From Paenibacillus azoreducens (lineage in GTDB: Bacteria; Bacillota; Bacilli; Paenibacillales; Paenibacillaceae), in NCBI RefSeq assembly GCF_021654775.1, contig NZ_AP025343.1, positions 3,563,501 through 3,627,500 on the forward strand: 64,000 nt of DNA, given 5' to 3'. The notes under the pieces are model-generated. The model had not been told where the DNA came from. It saw only the letters and a list, made by a program, of their open reading frames with translations, and did not search any database. Both the position numbers and the translations under genes were made by a program. This document shows, piece by piece, positions 8,677 to 17,691 of the stretch (within the stretch, counting starts at the first letter, position 1; each line of letters begins with the position of its first letter).

Positions 8677-10353
8677 TTACTTCTGCTTCGCGTACCAGTC
8701 ATTGACTTCTTGCGTGATTTTGTCGCCACCGAGGCTCTTCCATTCGGCCACGAACTTGTCGAACTCGTCGATGGACACTTGGCCCATGATGATTTTGGTG
8801 AACGTTTCTTGTTCCTTCGCGTCGAGGATCGACTTTTTGTCCTGCATCGTCTCGGTAGGCGCGCCGAAGAACTCGTCTGGCTGATACCGATTTTCCTGCA
8901 AATACTGATTCATGATCGAGAATGAACCGCCCGGTTTAGCGATCATCCAGTGTAACCAGCCGCTCACATCGCCGTTCAAGTAGTGCAGCGAGGTATCATA
9001 CCGGTTCGTCCAATCCGGATCACCTTTCAGAAGGCTCGGATCTTTCTCCTGGATCGCTTTCGGCAGCACGGCACCGGCTTGCACGTTTCCGTCCTGTGAA
9101 TAGAGGCGGATCGGGTTGATTTTGAAGTACAGGTTCCCGTTTTCTTTCAGCCCTTTGCCGTTCATGTACAAGTTCCGCTCATCCGTCACGCCGTTTGAGT
9201 TGATTTTAACCCATTGGTTCAAAATTTGGATAACGGCTTCCGGGTTCTTGCAATTCTTCGAGATGACGACGTACCCGTTCAAACCGAGACCGACCTGGGA
9301 TTTGGCAGGCGATCCGTCGATCGACGGCAGGCCGTACACTTCCCATTCCTGCACCTGCTTGCCGTCTTTGATCACCGCTTTCTCAAGCGGCCATGCGCTC
9401 AGCCAAAATTCACCGTAGGCCATCCCGATTTGGTTGCCGGCAACCAGTTCGTTCTCTTTGTCCACATCCTTCGTGCCGAACTCCGGATCGATTTGACCCG
9501 ACTTATACATGTCTTGTAACTGCTTCAACGCGGTTTTCATTTGCGGCTGGATGCTGCCGTAGACCAGTTTGCCGTCAGCGTCTTTCTGCCACGTCTGCGG
9601 ATAAGCATGATAGCCGTTGAAGAAGCCGGTTAGTCCGTATGTTCCGTACAAGTCCTTGTTCATCGCCATTCCGAAAGACTTGCCCGCTGCGCCTCCAGGG
9701 TTCTGCTTCGCGAATGCCTCGGAAATGTTCAGCACGTCCTGCATCGTTTTTGGTTCCGGCAAGTTGAGCTTCTTCAGCCAATCCTTGCGCACCCATAAGT
9801 AATAGGAAGAGTTATATGGACTGTCCGCGAGCGGAATCGCCATTAGCTTGCCGTCAGATTTCGCCGACTTCATCTGGTTCCCGCCGTCTTTCGTAAACCA
9901 GGCTTTGGTTTCCGGAGTGGCGTATTTATCGAATACGTCGCTAATATCCATAATCATATCCGAGTCGATCAACTGCTGCAGTTGCATCTGGTCGCCTACC
10001 GAGAAGAAGTCGGGAATGTCGTTCGACGCGATCATCATGTTGAGCTTCTGATTAAACTGTTTCGAGTCGGCTACCCAAAGGTTCTTGATGTGAATGCCCA
10101 AATCTTTCTCATAGGCGTCATATACGGCATTCTTGTCCATCGACTCCCCTGGATCCCACTTGATGTCGGATGGGTTCGAGCGAACCGTCGTCAATTCCAC
10201 GATTCCTTTGGTGGAATCGGACGGCGGCGCCGATGCCGAAGATGAATCGCTTGGCGACACTTTCGAGCCGGAACTGGAGTTACTGCACGCACTTACAAGG
10301 ACAAGCGCGCTGCACATGATGCCGAAAGTCATTGATTTTAGCCATGTTCCCAC
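8677..10353 (-). CDS. Extracellular sugar-binding lipoprotein (LipO/LplA-type)
   Basis: Lipid-anchored extracellular solute-binding protein of 558 aa, the receptor component of the ABC importer. The N terminus has a signal peptide ending in a lipobox, LVSAC, with the lipidated cysteine at about residue 23, followed by a Ser-rich linker. Length (about 500-560) and the paired large domains fit the LplA/YtcQ family 1 binding proteins of Paenibacillus. The start is GTG at 10353, with AGGGGG eight bases upstream. It is the first gene of the operon and sits 32 bases downstream of a cre-like site. The ligand is unknown, probably a plant or microbial oligosaccharide. Confidence 0.9.
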   Translation of the reverse strand: MGTWLKSMTFGIMCSALVLVSACSNSSSGSKVSPSDSSSASAPPSDSTKGIVELTTVRSNPSDIKWDPGESMDKNAVYDAYEKDLGIHIKNLWVADSKQFNQKLNMMIASNDIPDFFSVGDQMQLQQLIDSDMIMDISDVFDKYATPETKAWFTKDGGNQMKSAKSDGKLMAIPLADSPYNSSYYLWVRKDWLKKLNLPEPKTMQDVLNISEAFAKQNPGGAAGKSFGMAMNKDLYGTYGLTGFFNGYHAYPQTWQKDADGKLVYGSIQPQMKTALKQLQDMYKSGQIDPEFGTKDVDKENELVAGNQIGMAYGEFWLSAWPLEKAVIKDGKQVQEWEVYGLPSIDGSPAKSQVGLGLNGYVVISKNCKNPEAVIQILNQWVKINSNGVTDERNLYMNGKGLKENGNLYFKINPIRLYSQDGNVQAGAVLPKAIQEKDPSLLKGDPDWTNRYDTSLHYLNGDVSGWLHWMIAKPGGSFSIMNQYLQENRYQPDEFFGAPTETMQDKKSILDAKEQETFTKIIMGQVSIDEFDKFVAEWKSLGGDKITQEVNDWYAKQK

Positions 10354-10384
10354 TTTGAATACCCCCTATAATATTAGGTCTCTA

Positions 10385-10400
10385 ATGAATACGCTTTCAT
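10385..10400 (-). promoter_or_regulatory. Candidate CcpA cre site
   Basis: On the minus strand the sequence ATGAAAGCGTATTCAT fits the degenerate catabolite-responsive element WTGNAANCGNWNNCWW at every fixed position. It lies 32-47 bases upstream of the lipoprotein GTG start, where it would overlap or follow the promoter, so CcpA-mediated repression by preferred sugars is likely. This is a sequence match only. Confidence 0.65.
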
Positions 10401-10878
10401 AATGATTATAAGCCCGCCGTTCGGCCGCAATCCATCTACAAGTTTTTACTTTGTATACCATTTGATACTTCTTTACTTTGTTGCTAAAGAACGCCCCGAT
10501 GATTTCAGAAGACCTTCATATGCCTGCGCACAATCTCCCCAAAGCTTGGGGTCTATTCGGTAATAGAACCAATGTTCTTGTCCTTTACGGCAAAACATGG
10601 TCATTGGAAGCAGGTGGGAGAACAGTTTTTGTTACGGGATCTTGTCCCTTAAAGCCGCACGTTCTCCCGGCTACCGCCATCTTAAAGCACCTACGAAAAT
10701 AAGCCAACCAGAAATCTCTGGCTGACCTAATAATACGAAAAAGCCGCAACTACGCGACTTTTAAGTATATAGTTCTTGTCACACAACATTTTTTCGATCA
10801 TTGTCGACTTCCCAGTATTTTCCTATTGGCAATTTGCTGTTGCCGAACCCTGCCTGTCATCTAAATACTTTTGTATTA
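10401..10878. other. Intergenic region with repeat and hairpins, no gene
   Basis: No convincing gene. The region holds a palindromic CCCCAAAGCTTGGGG (about 10537-10551), a CCAACCAG/CTGGCTGA hairpin near 10705-10725, and one copy of a dispersed repeat that begins TTCTTGTCCTTTACGGCAA and ends with an AAAGCCGC...GCGACTTT stem. The related copy is near 35537. Confidence 0.5.
10573..10765. repeat. Dispersed repeat, long copy
   Basis: It begins TTCTTGTCCTTTACGGCAA and ends with AATAATACGAAAAAGCCGC followed by a short loop and GCGACTTT. The shorter copy at about 35537-35612 has the same beginning and end with only some 20 bases between them, so the two differ by an internal insertion or deletion. 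No coding capacity is seen. Confidence 0.6.
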
Positions 10879-11079
10879 TTAGTTATTATTATTCGTAACT
10901 TGATTAACGATGTTTTGAGTTGCTTTCTGAGTTTTATTCGCGACATTTTTCGCGGCATCCGTCGTCGATTTAATCGCATTTTGAGCTGCATTCGTTGCGG
11001 TGTTTATAGCATTTCCTATGGCATTGGTATTTGTTTGTCCTATATTTTGTTTATTATTATTCTGGGTTCGTTGTATGCC
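10879..11079 (-). pseudogene. Asn/Thr/Ala-rich small protein, 5'-truncated
   Basis: The minus-strand frame encodes about 66 residues built from short amphipathic units (NAINTATNAAQNAIKSTTDA and similar) and ends in four asparagines. An in-frame stop lies just upstream of the first residue and there is no start codon, so the 5' end has been lost. The composition recalls small acidic or stress-type helical repeat proteins, but the family is not identified. Confidence 0.35.
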
Positions 11080-11109
11080 CGGTCATGATCGGTTTCGGCC
11101 TGCTTCGGT

Positions 11110-11345
11110 CTATGCGGTCAAAAAACGATCCAACCGCTCGATGATCCGCTCATGCGCCTGCAAAAATACTCCATGTCCGGCGTCCGGCACCATTAAGAGC
11201 TGGGCATCCGGGATGCGTTGAGCCAAAGTTTCTGCGTGGGCGGGGGTGAAAATCCAGTCCGCTTCTCCGTGAATGATCAGTGTTGGAACAGAGATGGCAG
11301 GCAAACGATCGTTAGAATCGAAGCTTTGATAGGCAGCGTCATGAA
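11110..11345 (-). pseudogene. Alpha/beta hydrolase, C-terminal remnant
   Basis: The frame encodes the last 75 or so residues of an alpha/beta hydrolase: the acid-bearing strand VPTLIIHGEADWIFTP and the catalytic histidine in VPDAGHGVF. The nucleophile region and everything upstream are missing; similarity stops near 11345. It lies just downstream of the TOMM enzyme operon, so it could once have belonged to that locus, but nothing proves this. Confidence 0.6.
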
Positions 11346-11737
11346 TGGATGAGGAAGATAGATGCAATCAATACACTCAAAAGCTTCATCTTCAAAAGCG
11401 CTGGATTTGGAAGTGCCTCCCCATAGTTCTTTTTTATTTCTGGAGAAGAATACTGTTTATCCAGGAAAGTATAAAAATCATCCTCGTCAATATTCATATA
11501 TGTAAACTCATTCCGACAGTTCTCAACAGTTCAGAAATTGTCTTTATTTTTTCTGCATACCTACCTATAAATAGATCATAGAGAAAACCATTGGCAAAAA
11601 GCCAATGGGTAAGGTTTAGACTTTTATATGAGTGTTATAAGGTTGCTGATAAGGCTATGCAAAAATCTGCATCGTCCATTTAACTTCCTGACGACATGAC
11701 CGTTTGCGTCAATGTCGTTAGCAATGATTTTTTTATT
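11346..11737. other. Intergenic region after the TOMM operon
   Basis: No convincing gene was seen here. The only clear structure is the terminator at 11588-11608. A plus-strand frame at 11345-11581 lacks a ribosome binding site and recognisable motifs. Confidence 0.5.
11588..11608 (-). terminator. Intrinsic terminator of the TOMM enzyme operon
   Basis: A perfect eight-base stem CCATTGGC / GCCAATGG with an A5 loop, followed on the minus strand by TTTTCTC. It lies 130 bases downstream of the SagB-type gene, the last gene of the operon. Confidence 0.7.
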
Positions 11738-13330
11738 TTAACGGCTCAAACTACCCGCCAACCGCAAACGTTGACGATAGGGACCGACCGGTATAAAAAT
11801 CAGCCCCGTTTCATCCCGAGAAGCCGTCCGATAAAGCGCATCGCTGGAATTGGCGTCAAACCCGAGAAGCGGACGTCCTCCCATCCCGAGGGCGGATGCC
11901 GCCAGCAATAATCGGTGCACGAGCATCCCTGCTTCCATTTGTTGTATGCGGTATCCCCGCTTGCCGAGCTGCGATTGAAAGAAACTCCTCTTCCCAGCCA
12001 CATGAAAGCTGAGCGGCACTTGAAACAAATTGATATTGGGCAGCGACATTCCCTCCTGCATCCGTTGCCGGTGATCTCCAAGACTAACCGGCTGCAGCGC
12101 ATGCGCGGCGTCATCGTACCGATAAGCGCCATCCGGAATGTCATCTACTCCATAGAAACAGCCATATAGGCATACACGCGGTTCCGGCCGCTCATGCGGG
12201 CCATCCAGGTCATTGCGATACGAGAAGGAAACCGTCGCTTCCCGAAGCAGAGCTGCAAGCCGGGAAAGAGCGATCGGCTTCAAGATAAATTCCGTCTCGG
12301 GCGAGAACCGGTTGCGGCAAACCGTCGCCAAATCATACGACAAGCGCTCTACAGGCGGCAGAGGCAGTGCGAGCGCTTGATCCGGGATTGCTTGTTCATC
12401 CCTTACGAACTCTCGAAACGATCGCGCCGAATCCAGTCGGGACGCTTCGCTCATTCGAAGCAGCAACGGATAATCTGCGATTCTCCGTGACCTGACATAG
12501 TGATCATGCCTGACAGTCGACAACTCCCGGCACAGCTCGGAGGCGGAAACCGTGTCCTCATCCTCGTTCCCGCTTTCCATCCACCGGATCACCGGATCAG
12601 TCGATAACGGGATAACCGCATACACACTCTCCTCTTGTTCTGATAGTCCGAGCAGATGATTGACGGCTTGATCGAGAAATTGAAAATGCACGCTAGACGA
12701 AAATCCGAATCGTTTCGCGATTTCAAGCAGCTGTCCGATCAAAATGCCAGCATCTAGTCCCTGCAGCCGGTAGGCAAAATTATTGTATTTGTAAAAATTT
12801 TTCCAGTAAACCGTAGATACGAACGCGGCTGCGAAGCAACCGTTCGTGTCGCGGCGATTCCCGAGCGACCTCGCTAAATAATCATCGAAATTTCCTTCGC
12901 GCAGCAACGCCAACCGATGATGCGCCGCATCATAATGGTATATGCCGGCAGGCAACTCACCAAGCTTCAGATAGAGATACAGTTCACTCGGATATAGCCC
13001 TCCTCCGGAAGGAACGAAGCGCCGGCACATCTGCAAGACGCCTACCGATTCTTTCGATGGTTCCCGTTCCATGACGGATTGGGTCAATTGCGTAAGCCCG
13101 AATGCATAGTAAAGGAAATGTCCGATATCGCGAAGGATAGGCACGCCGGTCGTATCCCTGCCTTCGAGCGTTGCCGGCACTTCCCTGGATAGCGGAAACA
13201 TTGGCAAACCGCGATAAAGCTTGTAAGGAAGTGGTGCGTCATCCCAATCCGTCTCCCAATCCAAGGGCTTGACCTTATCCGGATCATATTGCAAACGGTG
13301 AAGAAAAACGTCCAAATTCATAAGACTCAT
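11738..13330 (-). CDS. SagB-type FMN dehydrogenase, TOMM biosynthesis
   Basis: Nitroreductase-fold flavoenzyme of about 530 aa with two SagB-like halves. In thiazole/oxazole-modified peptide pathways SagB oxidises azolines, made by the YcaO cyclodehydratase, to aromatic azoles. The first half has the family motif RRFVPSGGGLYPSELYLYL (about residues 105-125 of the longer frame) and IYHYDAAHHRL; the second half repeats the plan in degenerate form (GAYRYDDAAHALQPV) and ends GLIFIPVG. AAGGAGG six bases before ATG fixes the start at 13330, seven codons inside the longest frame. It is the last gene of the operon, 42 bases after the YcaO gene. Which half binds FMN cannot be settled from sequence alone. 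Confidence 0.88.
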   Translation of the reverse strand: MSLMNLDVFLHRLQYDPDKVKPLDWETDWDDAPLPYKLYRGLPMFPLSREVPATLEGRDTTGVPILRDIGHFLYYAFGLTQLTQSVMEREPSKESVGVLQMCRRFVPSGGGLYPSELYLYLKLGELPAGIYHYDAAHHRLALLREGNFDDYLARSLGNRRDTNGCFAAAFVSTVYWKNFYKYNNFAYRLQGLDAGILIGQLLEIAKRFGFSSSVHFQFLDQAVNHLLGLSEQEESVYAVIPLSTDPVIRWMESGNEDEDTVSASELCRELSTVRHDHYVRSRRIADYPLLLRMSEASRLDSARSFREFVRDEQAIPDQALALPLPPVERLSYDLATVCRNRFSPETEFILKPIALSRLAALLREATVSFSYRNDLDGPHERPEPRVCLYGCFYGVDDIPDGAYRYDDAAHALQPVSLGDHRQRMQEGMSLPNINLFQVPLSFHVAGKRSFFQSQLGKRGYRIQQMEAGMLVHRLLLAASALGMGGRPLLGFDANSSDALYRTASRDETGLIFIPVGPYRQRLRLAGSLSR

Positions 13331-13372
13331 CGCTTTCCTCCTTGTCTTCAACTGCGCCGCCCATAGCCGTGA

Positions 13373-15322
13373 TTATGGGAACGGGTGCGGGTATGGATTA
13401 AGCTGCTCGGGAGACAAGGGCTTCAGCGAATAAGACAGCTCTGCAGGGACCCTGAGCACTCTATCCAGTCCCGTCAAACGGATGAGATGATGCCCGAACG
13501 TCATCGGCAGCATGCCGGGAATGAGCACTTTCACGCAATGGAGTCCGTTGCGACGCGTCTCCGGGGTTGACTGGTCGATCACGATCACTTCAAGATTCAA
13601 TTGGCGAAAAACATGCAGCATGCCCTTCAGATCATCGGTCAGATCTGCGTTCCAGTCCCTCGGTTCAAACGCTTCGTCGAACGTTTGCATCGGACGATCG
13701 TCATTCAGCAGGAAATCGAGCCGTTCCTCCGCTTGTTTCAACCCGTACAGCATGGAATGGTCCTCCATCTGACGGACCTGGTACGGATCGAGAAGCATCC
13801 GTTCATACTGCTGACGGTTCTCCTCGAATTTCTCGCTGACCGTGAGCAGCATGCCCGCCACCTCGTGGATCGCGCTCTTGGCCGCGCGGATCGGATCCGG
13901 ATGGGCGCCCGCCGCGCAGATGAGATTCACACCCCGCTCTTTCTTGTTTTTCGCGAGCGCCCACACGCTCGGTATGCCGTGCTCCATTGTCGATTTATAC
14001 AAATGCACGTCATAGCCCGCCAAGGCCTCTATACGATCAATCATCCATCTCATTTCCCGGTCCTGTACCGAACGGTGGTCCAGACGCGGCAGGGGCAGCC
14101 GCGCATACCAGGTCATGAGGAAGGAGTCGCGTTCCACCACTTCCAGCATCCCGTAGAAAATCGCTTCCTCCAGACTGCCGCCCAGCGCGCAGCCATTGGA
14201 CGTTTCGTAGACGAATCCGTGTCCGCAGCCCGCACTGTAATAAGCCAGCAGTTCCGGTACGAGAATCGGACGCTGCTGCAGGAACGAATAACCCCATACC
14301 CAATCGATCGGCCGTTCGGGATCGAATGGTTTGAACGGGAAGCCGGAGCGTTCATACTGTTCCTTCGCATGGACGCCTACGCGGAGTGGATCGAGCGCCT
14401 GGTCTTGCACATTGATGAAACTGTCATGAACGACGGATCGTTTGCCGCGGGGCGACAGACCGCAATAACGCTCCAGTCCCTCCAGAATGGCCGTCATTTC
14501 GCTATCCGCATAGGAGTGGGTCCGACCTGCGCAAGCCTCGTCTCCGCCAAACAAGGGCAAATTGATGCTCGCATCGGCAAAAGGAGACACAAGGTCAATC
14601 ATTTTCCCGTTCAGTAAACCGGTCCTGGCATCGAGGTATTCTTTGGCCAAAACATCCTTCAGCTCATCCATCGAACGGCTGCGATACGTTTCGACGCTGA
14701 TTTTCAGGCTTGGCTGCAGCGCAACGCGGGCCGTCTCCGCATCGTCTTCCGGCAATCGCCCGCAGATCGGACATAGCGGATCGGGCAGGAAGAAGTGCAA
14801 TGAGCTTTTCATCGTACGCAGATTGATCAAGTACATCCGGCCTTCAATCTCCGGCTGAATGCCCAACAGCACCTTAACGGCTTCTGCCGCGACAACGTGC
14901 GCCACCTGCAATAATCCCGTACGCGACGCCCATGCGTCCCGGGCGATTCCCCCAAGCGACGCCAGCTTTTGCTGAAGGTCCCACGATTCCCTTCGGTCGC
15001 TTCCAGCCAGCAGGAGCCGGATATCCGCGCATTGCGAGCACCCTTGCCCCTCCGGGCGAACCAGCGGACCGACAATCCCCTCACCGAATGCAACAAAACC
15101 GCGCAGCCAGGGCGTTCCCGACTGTCGGAACCGAGCCTCCGCAGCAGCATGAACGGAAGGATCCCATGCATCGTTCAACATCAGCGCCAAGTCTCCTGTT
15201 GTCGCCTCTCCAGATTCAATGCTCTTCTGCCGGATCAGCCGATAGCGGTCATCCGCAGACAATAACTTGCTTACCAAATCCGCGAGCTGTCCTTCCCCGA
15301 TGACCGTCACGATCGCGTTCAA
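13373..15322 (-). CDS. YcaO cyclodehydratase with fused leader-binding region (SagCD-like)
   Basis: 649 aa enzyme that would cyclise Cys (or Ser/Thr) of the precursor to azolines with ATP. Residues 1-190 form a TOMM leader-peptide-binding/E1-like region with a four-cysteine zinc site (CSQC about 95, CPIC about 184). Residues about 200-640 are the YcaO domain, with ATP/Mg motifs SYADSEMTAILEGLERYCG (about 270) and SNGCALGGSLEEA...EVVERDSF (about 375-400). The C terminus is Pro-rich, PYPHPFP, as in azoline-forming YcaO proteins. The start is TTG at 15322, whose TTGA overlaps the stop of the preceding gene; GAGGAGG lies seven bases upstream. Family SagD/TIGR03604-like. Confidence 0.93.
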   Translation of the reverse strand: MNAIVTVIGEGQLADLVSKLLSADDRYRLIRQKSIESGEATTGDLALMLNDAWDPSVHAAAEARFRQSGTPWLRGFVAFGEGIVGPLVRPEGQGCSQCADIRLLLAGSDRRESWDLQQKLASLGGIARDAWASRTGLLQVAHVVAAEAVKVLLGIQPEIEGRMYLINLRTMKSSLHFFLPDPLCPICGRLPEDDAETARVALQPSLKISVETYRSRSMDELKDVLAKEYLDARTGLLNGKMIDLVSPFADASINLPLFGGDEACAGRTHSYADSEMTAILEGLERYCGLSPRGKRSVVHDSFINVQDQALDPLRVGVHAKEQYERSGFPFKPFDPERPIDWVWGYSFLQQRPILVPELLAYYSAGCGHGFVYETSNGCALGGSLEEAIFYGMLEVVERDSFLMTWYARLPLPRLDHRSVQDREMRWMIDRIEALAGYDVHLYKSTMEHGIPSVWALAKNKKERGVNLICAAGAHPDPIRAAKSAIHEVAGMLLTVSEKFEENRQQYERMLLDPYQVRQMEDHSMLYGLKQAEERLDFLLNDDRPMQTFDEAFEPRDWNADLTDDLKGMLHVFRQLNLEVIVIDQSTPETRRNGLHCVKVLIPGMLPMTFGHHLIRLTGLDRVLRVPAELSYSLKPLSPEQLNPYPHPFP

Positions 15323-17277
15323 AGCGTTTCCTCCTCTCGCAGCGATACGCCAAACACGCCTGCCAGTTCTTCCTGCATAAACGGTTCTGTCGACAGATCA
15401 ACGACCGCGATCCTCTTACGGTTCGATTGCAGGATCTGCTGGACGGATTGCAGTGTCATGCCGTATTCCGACTGATCAAAGCTGTGAATCGTCAGGTTCT
15501 GCGGCAAGGCATCTTCCACCTTGACCGAAGAGCGCTCCAGGATTTGGCCTTGGATGTCCATCGCATCGTTTTGGGTCCTCATCAGCGCCTGTCGAAGCGC
15601 TTCTCGTAGCGCCATCGTGCGGTTAACTCCGACCCCGCCGTACCAGTACCCGTTAGTACCGACCCAGACGACCGGAAAACCCGCTGCTTCTTGACCCAGA
15701 CCGATTACCGGGGCGTCCCGCATCGTACTCAATACGCGCAAGTAATAGCGTGTGATACCATCATCAACCTCGCTGAGCTCGATTCGATAAATGGAGGGCA
15801 TGCTGGATTCGGAACGGCTCTTCAGCTCCTCGAACAGACATTTCTGCAGTCCGCGGAGGACCGCTTCCGCTACCGTCTCTCCCGCTCCAATCCCTACATA
15901 TTCATGTGGCTGAGACTCGGTCGGACTTGTGGTATCCGGCTGCGCAGGACTGGCCGCCTTCAGAACCCCGGCCAGTCGCGACACGTACGCCTCGATGCCA
16001 GCCAAGCCCGCTTCCTTCCTGGCTTCATGATGCGTCATTCCCGAACAGATGATCTGCGGCAGCAGCTCGGCGGGGCCTTCCGATAACGGGTCAACTGCCT
16101 GGACGCGACACTGTGAGAGCGGAAGCTGTTTCGAGTCCCCTTCCTCCCAGCAGTGAAGAATACCGGTCTCCGCCGAAGTCAAGCGATTGAAATACGAGAG
16201 GAGACGCTCCGTCTCCTGTTTCTCTGTATGCCGATCGACTGGAAGTTCGAACGGGTCCGTAGGCTCAGCCGGACGAAGACCTCTGACCAGCGGATGGGGA
16301 AGGAACGAATGCCACTCGCCTTCTAACGTCTCCGGATTCAACAGGAACAGCTTTCCATTCAATTCGGAAACCGTCGCCCCCGAAACGGTCTTAAACCATT
16401 CGAATACGACCACATTCGCGAGCATGGCTTCCGACGTAGTAGAGACGGCAGTCGGCCGATCCGCATCGCCAAGGGCGGTTCGGTGTATCCTGCGCCATGC
16501 GGATTCGAAGCAGACGTCCGAATCCGGGTGCACCAACGGCCCTGCTATGCCCAACTGTCGGAAGTAGATGGCAGGCAGCAGCAGCTTCTTCGCGTCCCTG
16601 CAGGCCGCATGCAGTGCTCTAAGCTCTCCGGGATCGTCATCCTGAGCGACGTAGAGAACGGAATCCGCCAGCCGCACGACCTCCGGCCAATCGGGGAAGC
16701 CGTCATTCGACGGAAAGATCTCCTCGACCTCGATCTCGTGGTCCGATAGACGCGCGGTCGCCGTCAGCTCGGAGATCCGCTGGCGATCCGTGGTCGCCCG
16801 GTTCATGATCAGCATACGAAACCGAGGCAATCCAGATTCCAATAAAGCCGCAACGAGCGAGACAAATATCGGACCGGAACCGACGGCAATCGGATTAGCC
16901 TGGCGATAGGCTTGAAAGCAGTGAGCGCCCGAACCGCCAAAGCTGTCCAGAAATTCGATCTGTGCGGCATACTTCCGTTCGATCGCTTCCGGGAGGCTGT
17001 GTGGGCGGTCTTGGCTGGTATCCCGGACAAAGCCGTTATTGAGCAGTACTTCCGCTATTTCATAAACCCGTACCCTGTGCGGTTCTGGCAGCCCGTCCGT
17101 CAGATCCGCCATGGAATAATCCCCACTCCACATGGGCATCAATTTTTCGATCCACAGATCGACCATGTCACCTTCCATTCGGAACGAACCCGTATTGTTG
17201 CGAAAATAGACGCCTCCATTCGAGTCGGGGAGAAAGAACGTATCCCCTTTCACTTTCAGACGCATAGAAGGGTTCAA
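15319..17277 (-). CDS. ThiF-like thiazole-containing bacteriocin maturation protein
   Basis: 652 aa protein resembling the 'ocin_ThiF_like' family (TIGR03693), which accompanies YcaO enzymes in heterocycloanthracin-type clusters and is thought to act with the cyclodehydratase in precursor recognition. The N-terminal 90 residues look like a peptide-clasp (RRE-like) segment (LKVKGDTFFLPDSNGGVYFR), then a Rossmann-type E1-like region (IAVGSGPIFVSLVAALLESG) and a long C-terminal domain. No catalytic Cys pair is seen. The start is TTG at 17277, with GGAGG nine bases upstream; a later ATG is too far from it. First gene of the enzyme operon, coupled to YcaO by a TTGA overlap. Confidence 0.9.
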   Translation of the reverse strand: MNPSMRLKVKGDTFFLPDSNGGVYFRNNTGSFRMEGDMVDLWIEKLMPMWSGDYSMADLTDGLPEPHRVRVYEIAEVLLNNGFVRDTSQDRPHSLPEAIERKYAAQIEFLDSFGGSGAHCFQAYRQANPIAVGSGPIFVSLVAALLESGLPRFRMLIMNRATTDRQRISELTATARLSDHEIEVEEIFPSNDGFPDWPEVVRLADSVLYVAQDDDPGELRALHAACRDAKKLLLPAIYFRQLGIAGPLVHPDSDVCFESAWRRIHRTALGDADRPTAVSTTSEAMLANVVVFEWFKTVSGATVSELNGKLFLLNPETLEGEWHSFLPHPLVRGLRPAEPTDPFELPVDRHTEKQETERLLSYFNRLTSAETGILHCWEEGDSKQLPLSQCRVQAVDPLSEGPAELLPQIICSGMTHHEARKEAGLAGIEAYVSRLAGVLKAASPAQPDTTSPTESQPHEYVGIGAGETVAEAVLRGLQKCLFEELKSRSESSMPSIYRIELSEVDDGITRYYLRVLSTMRDAPVIGLGQEAAGFPVVWVGTNGYWYGGVGVNRTMALREALRQALMRTQNDAMDIQGQILERSSVKVEDALPQNLTIHSFDQSEYGMTLQSVQQILQSNRKRIAVVDLSTEPFMQEELAGVFGVSLREEETL

Positions 17278-17433
17278 GTTTTTATTCCTCCTTAAAGTTT
17301 TGCCGGACGCAAAACCGTTTCGTAGGTAAAAACTAAATTTTTGCCGGTGAAAACCGCATTGTACGCAGGCTTTCGGTTTTCCCTCATTTTTAAGTTATGT
17401 AGAGCGTTTTGTCCGTCATGCCTAAAAGTGCGT

Positions 17434-17599
17434 GTTCAAAAAGGTCGGTTTTCAGCACCGAGAAGGTTGGATGAAGCTAGGGACAGAGGAGCGGAGCGTA
17501 CGTTAGGTACGTGAGCACCGGAAGTCCCGGGTGAATTCAAGATTCGATGCCGAGTCACTTCTTGATTCGCTTCGTGATCAAAAGCGGACTTTTTGAACA
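17434..17599. mobile_element. MITE-like element with terminal inverted repeats
   Basis: A 166-bp non-coding block bounded by GTTCAAAAAGGTCGGTTTT on the left and the near-exact reverse complement AAAAGCGGACTTTTTGAAC on the right (16 of 19 positions pair). The homology with an internally deleted copy at 47675-47708 extends outward to AAGTGCGT on the left and AACCTCT on the right. No transposase is present. It is inserted between the bacteriocin precursor and its maturation genes. Confidence 0.7.
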
Positions 17600-17611
17600 A
17601 CCTCTAAAACT

Positions 17612-17654
17612 AAAAAAGGAACAGCCCCTGCAAGACGAGACATTTGCAGGGGCA
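17612..17654 (-). terminator. Terminator directly after the TOMM precursor gene
   Basis: GCCCCTGCAA and TTGCAGGGGC form a perfect ten-base stem with a ten-base loop, followed on the minus strand by TTCCTTTTTTAG. It lies 38 bases after the precursor stop, so most precursor transcripts should end here. Any read-through would feed the enzyme operon. Confidence 0.85.
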
Positions 17655-17691
17655 TACCGTTTTGCGGATCGCCAAGCAAGCTTTTCGGTGC

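Larger units (their letters stand above)
17278..17691. other. Spacer between precursor and enzyme genes
   Basis: No gene. From right to left (direction of minus-strand transcription) it contains the precursor terminator (17612-17654), the MITE-like element (17434-17599), and about 150 bases that must hold any separate promoter for the enzyme operon. This last part includes an inverted repeat AAAACCG / CGGTTTT about 24 bases apart (near 17346-17380). Confidence 0.6.

Noticed and set aside
11345..11581. Plus-strand frame after the hydrolase remnant
   Set aside because: No ribosome binding site, no homology signal, AT-rich random-like sequence.
13601..14617. Plus-strand frame of 338 codons
   Set aside because: It lies wholly antisense to the YcaO gene, which has all family motifs; no ribosome binding site and no recognisable domain.
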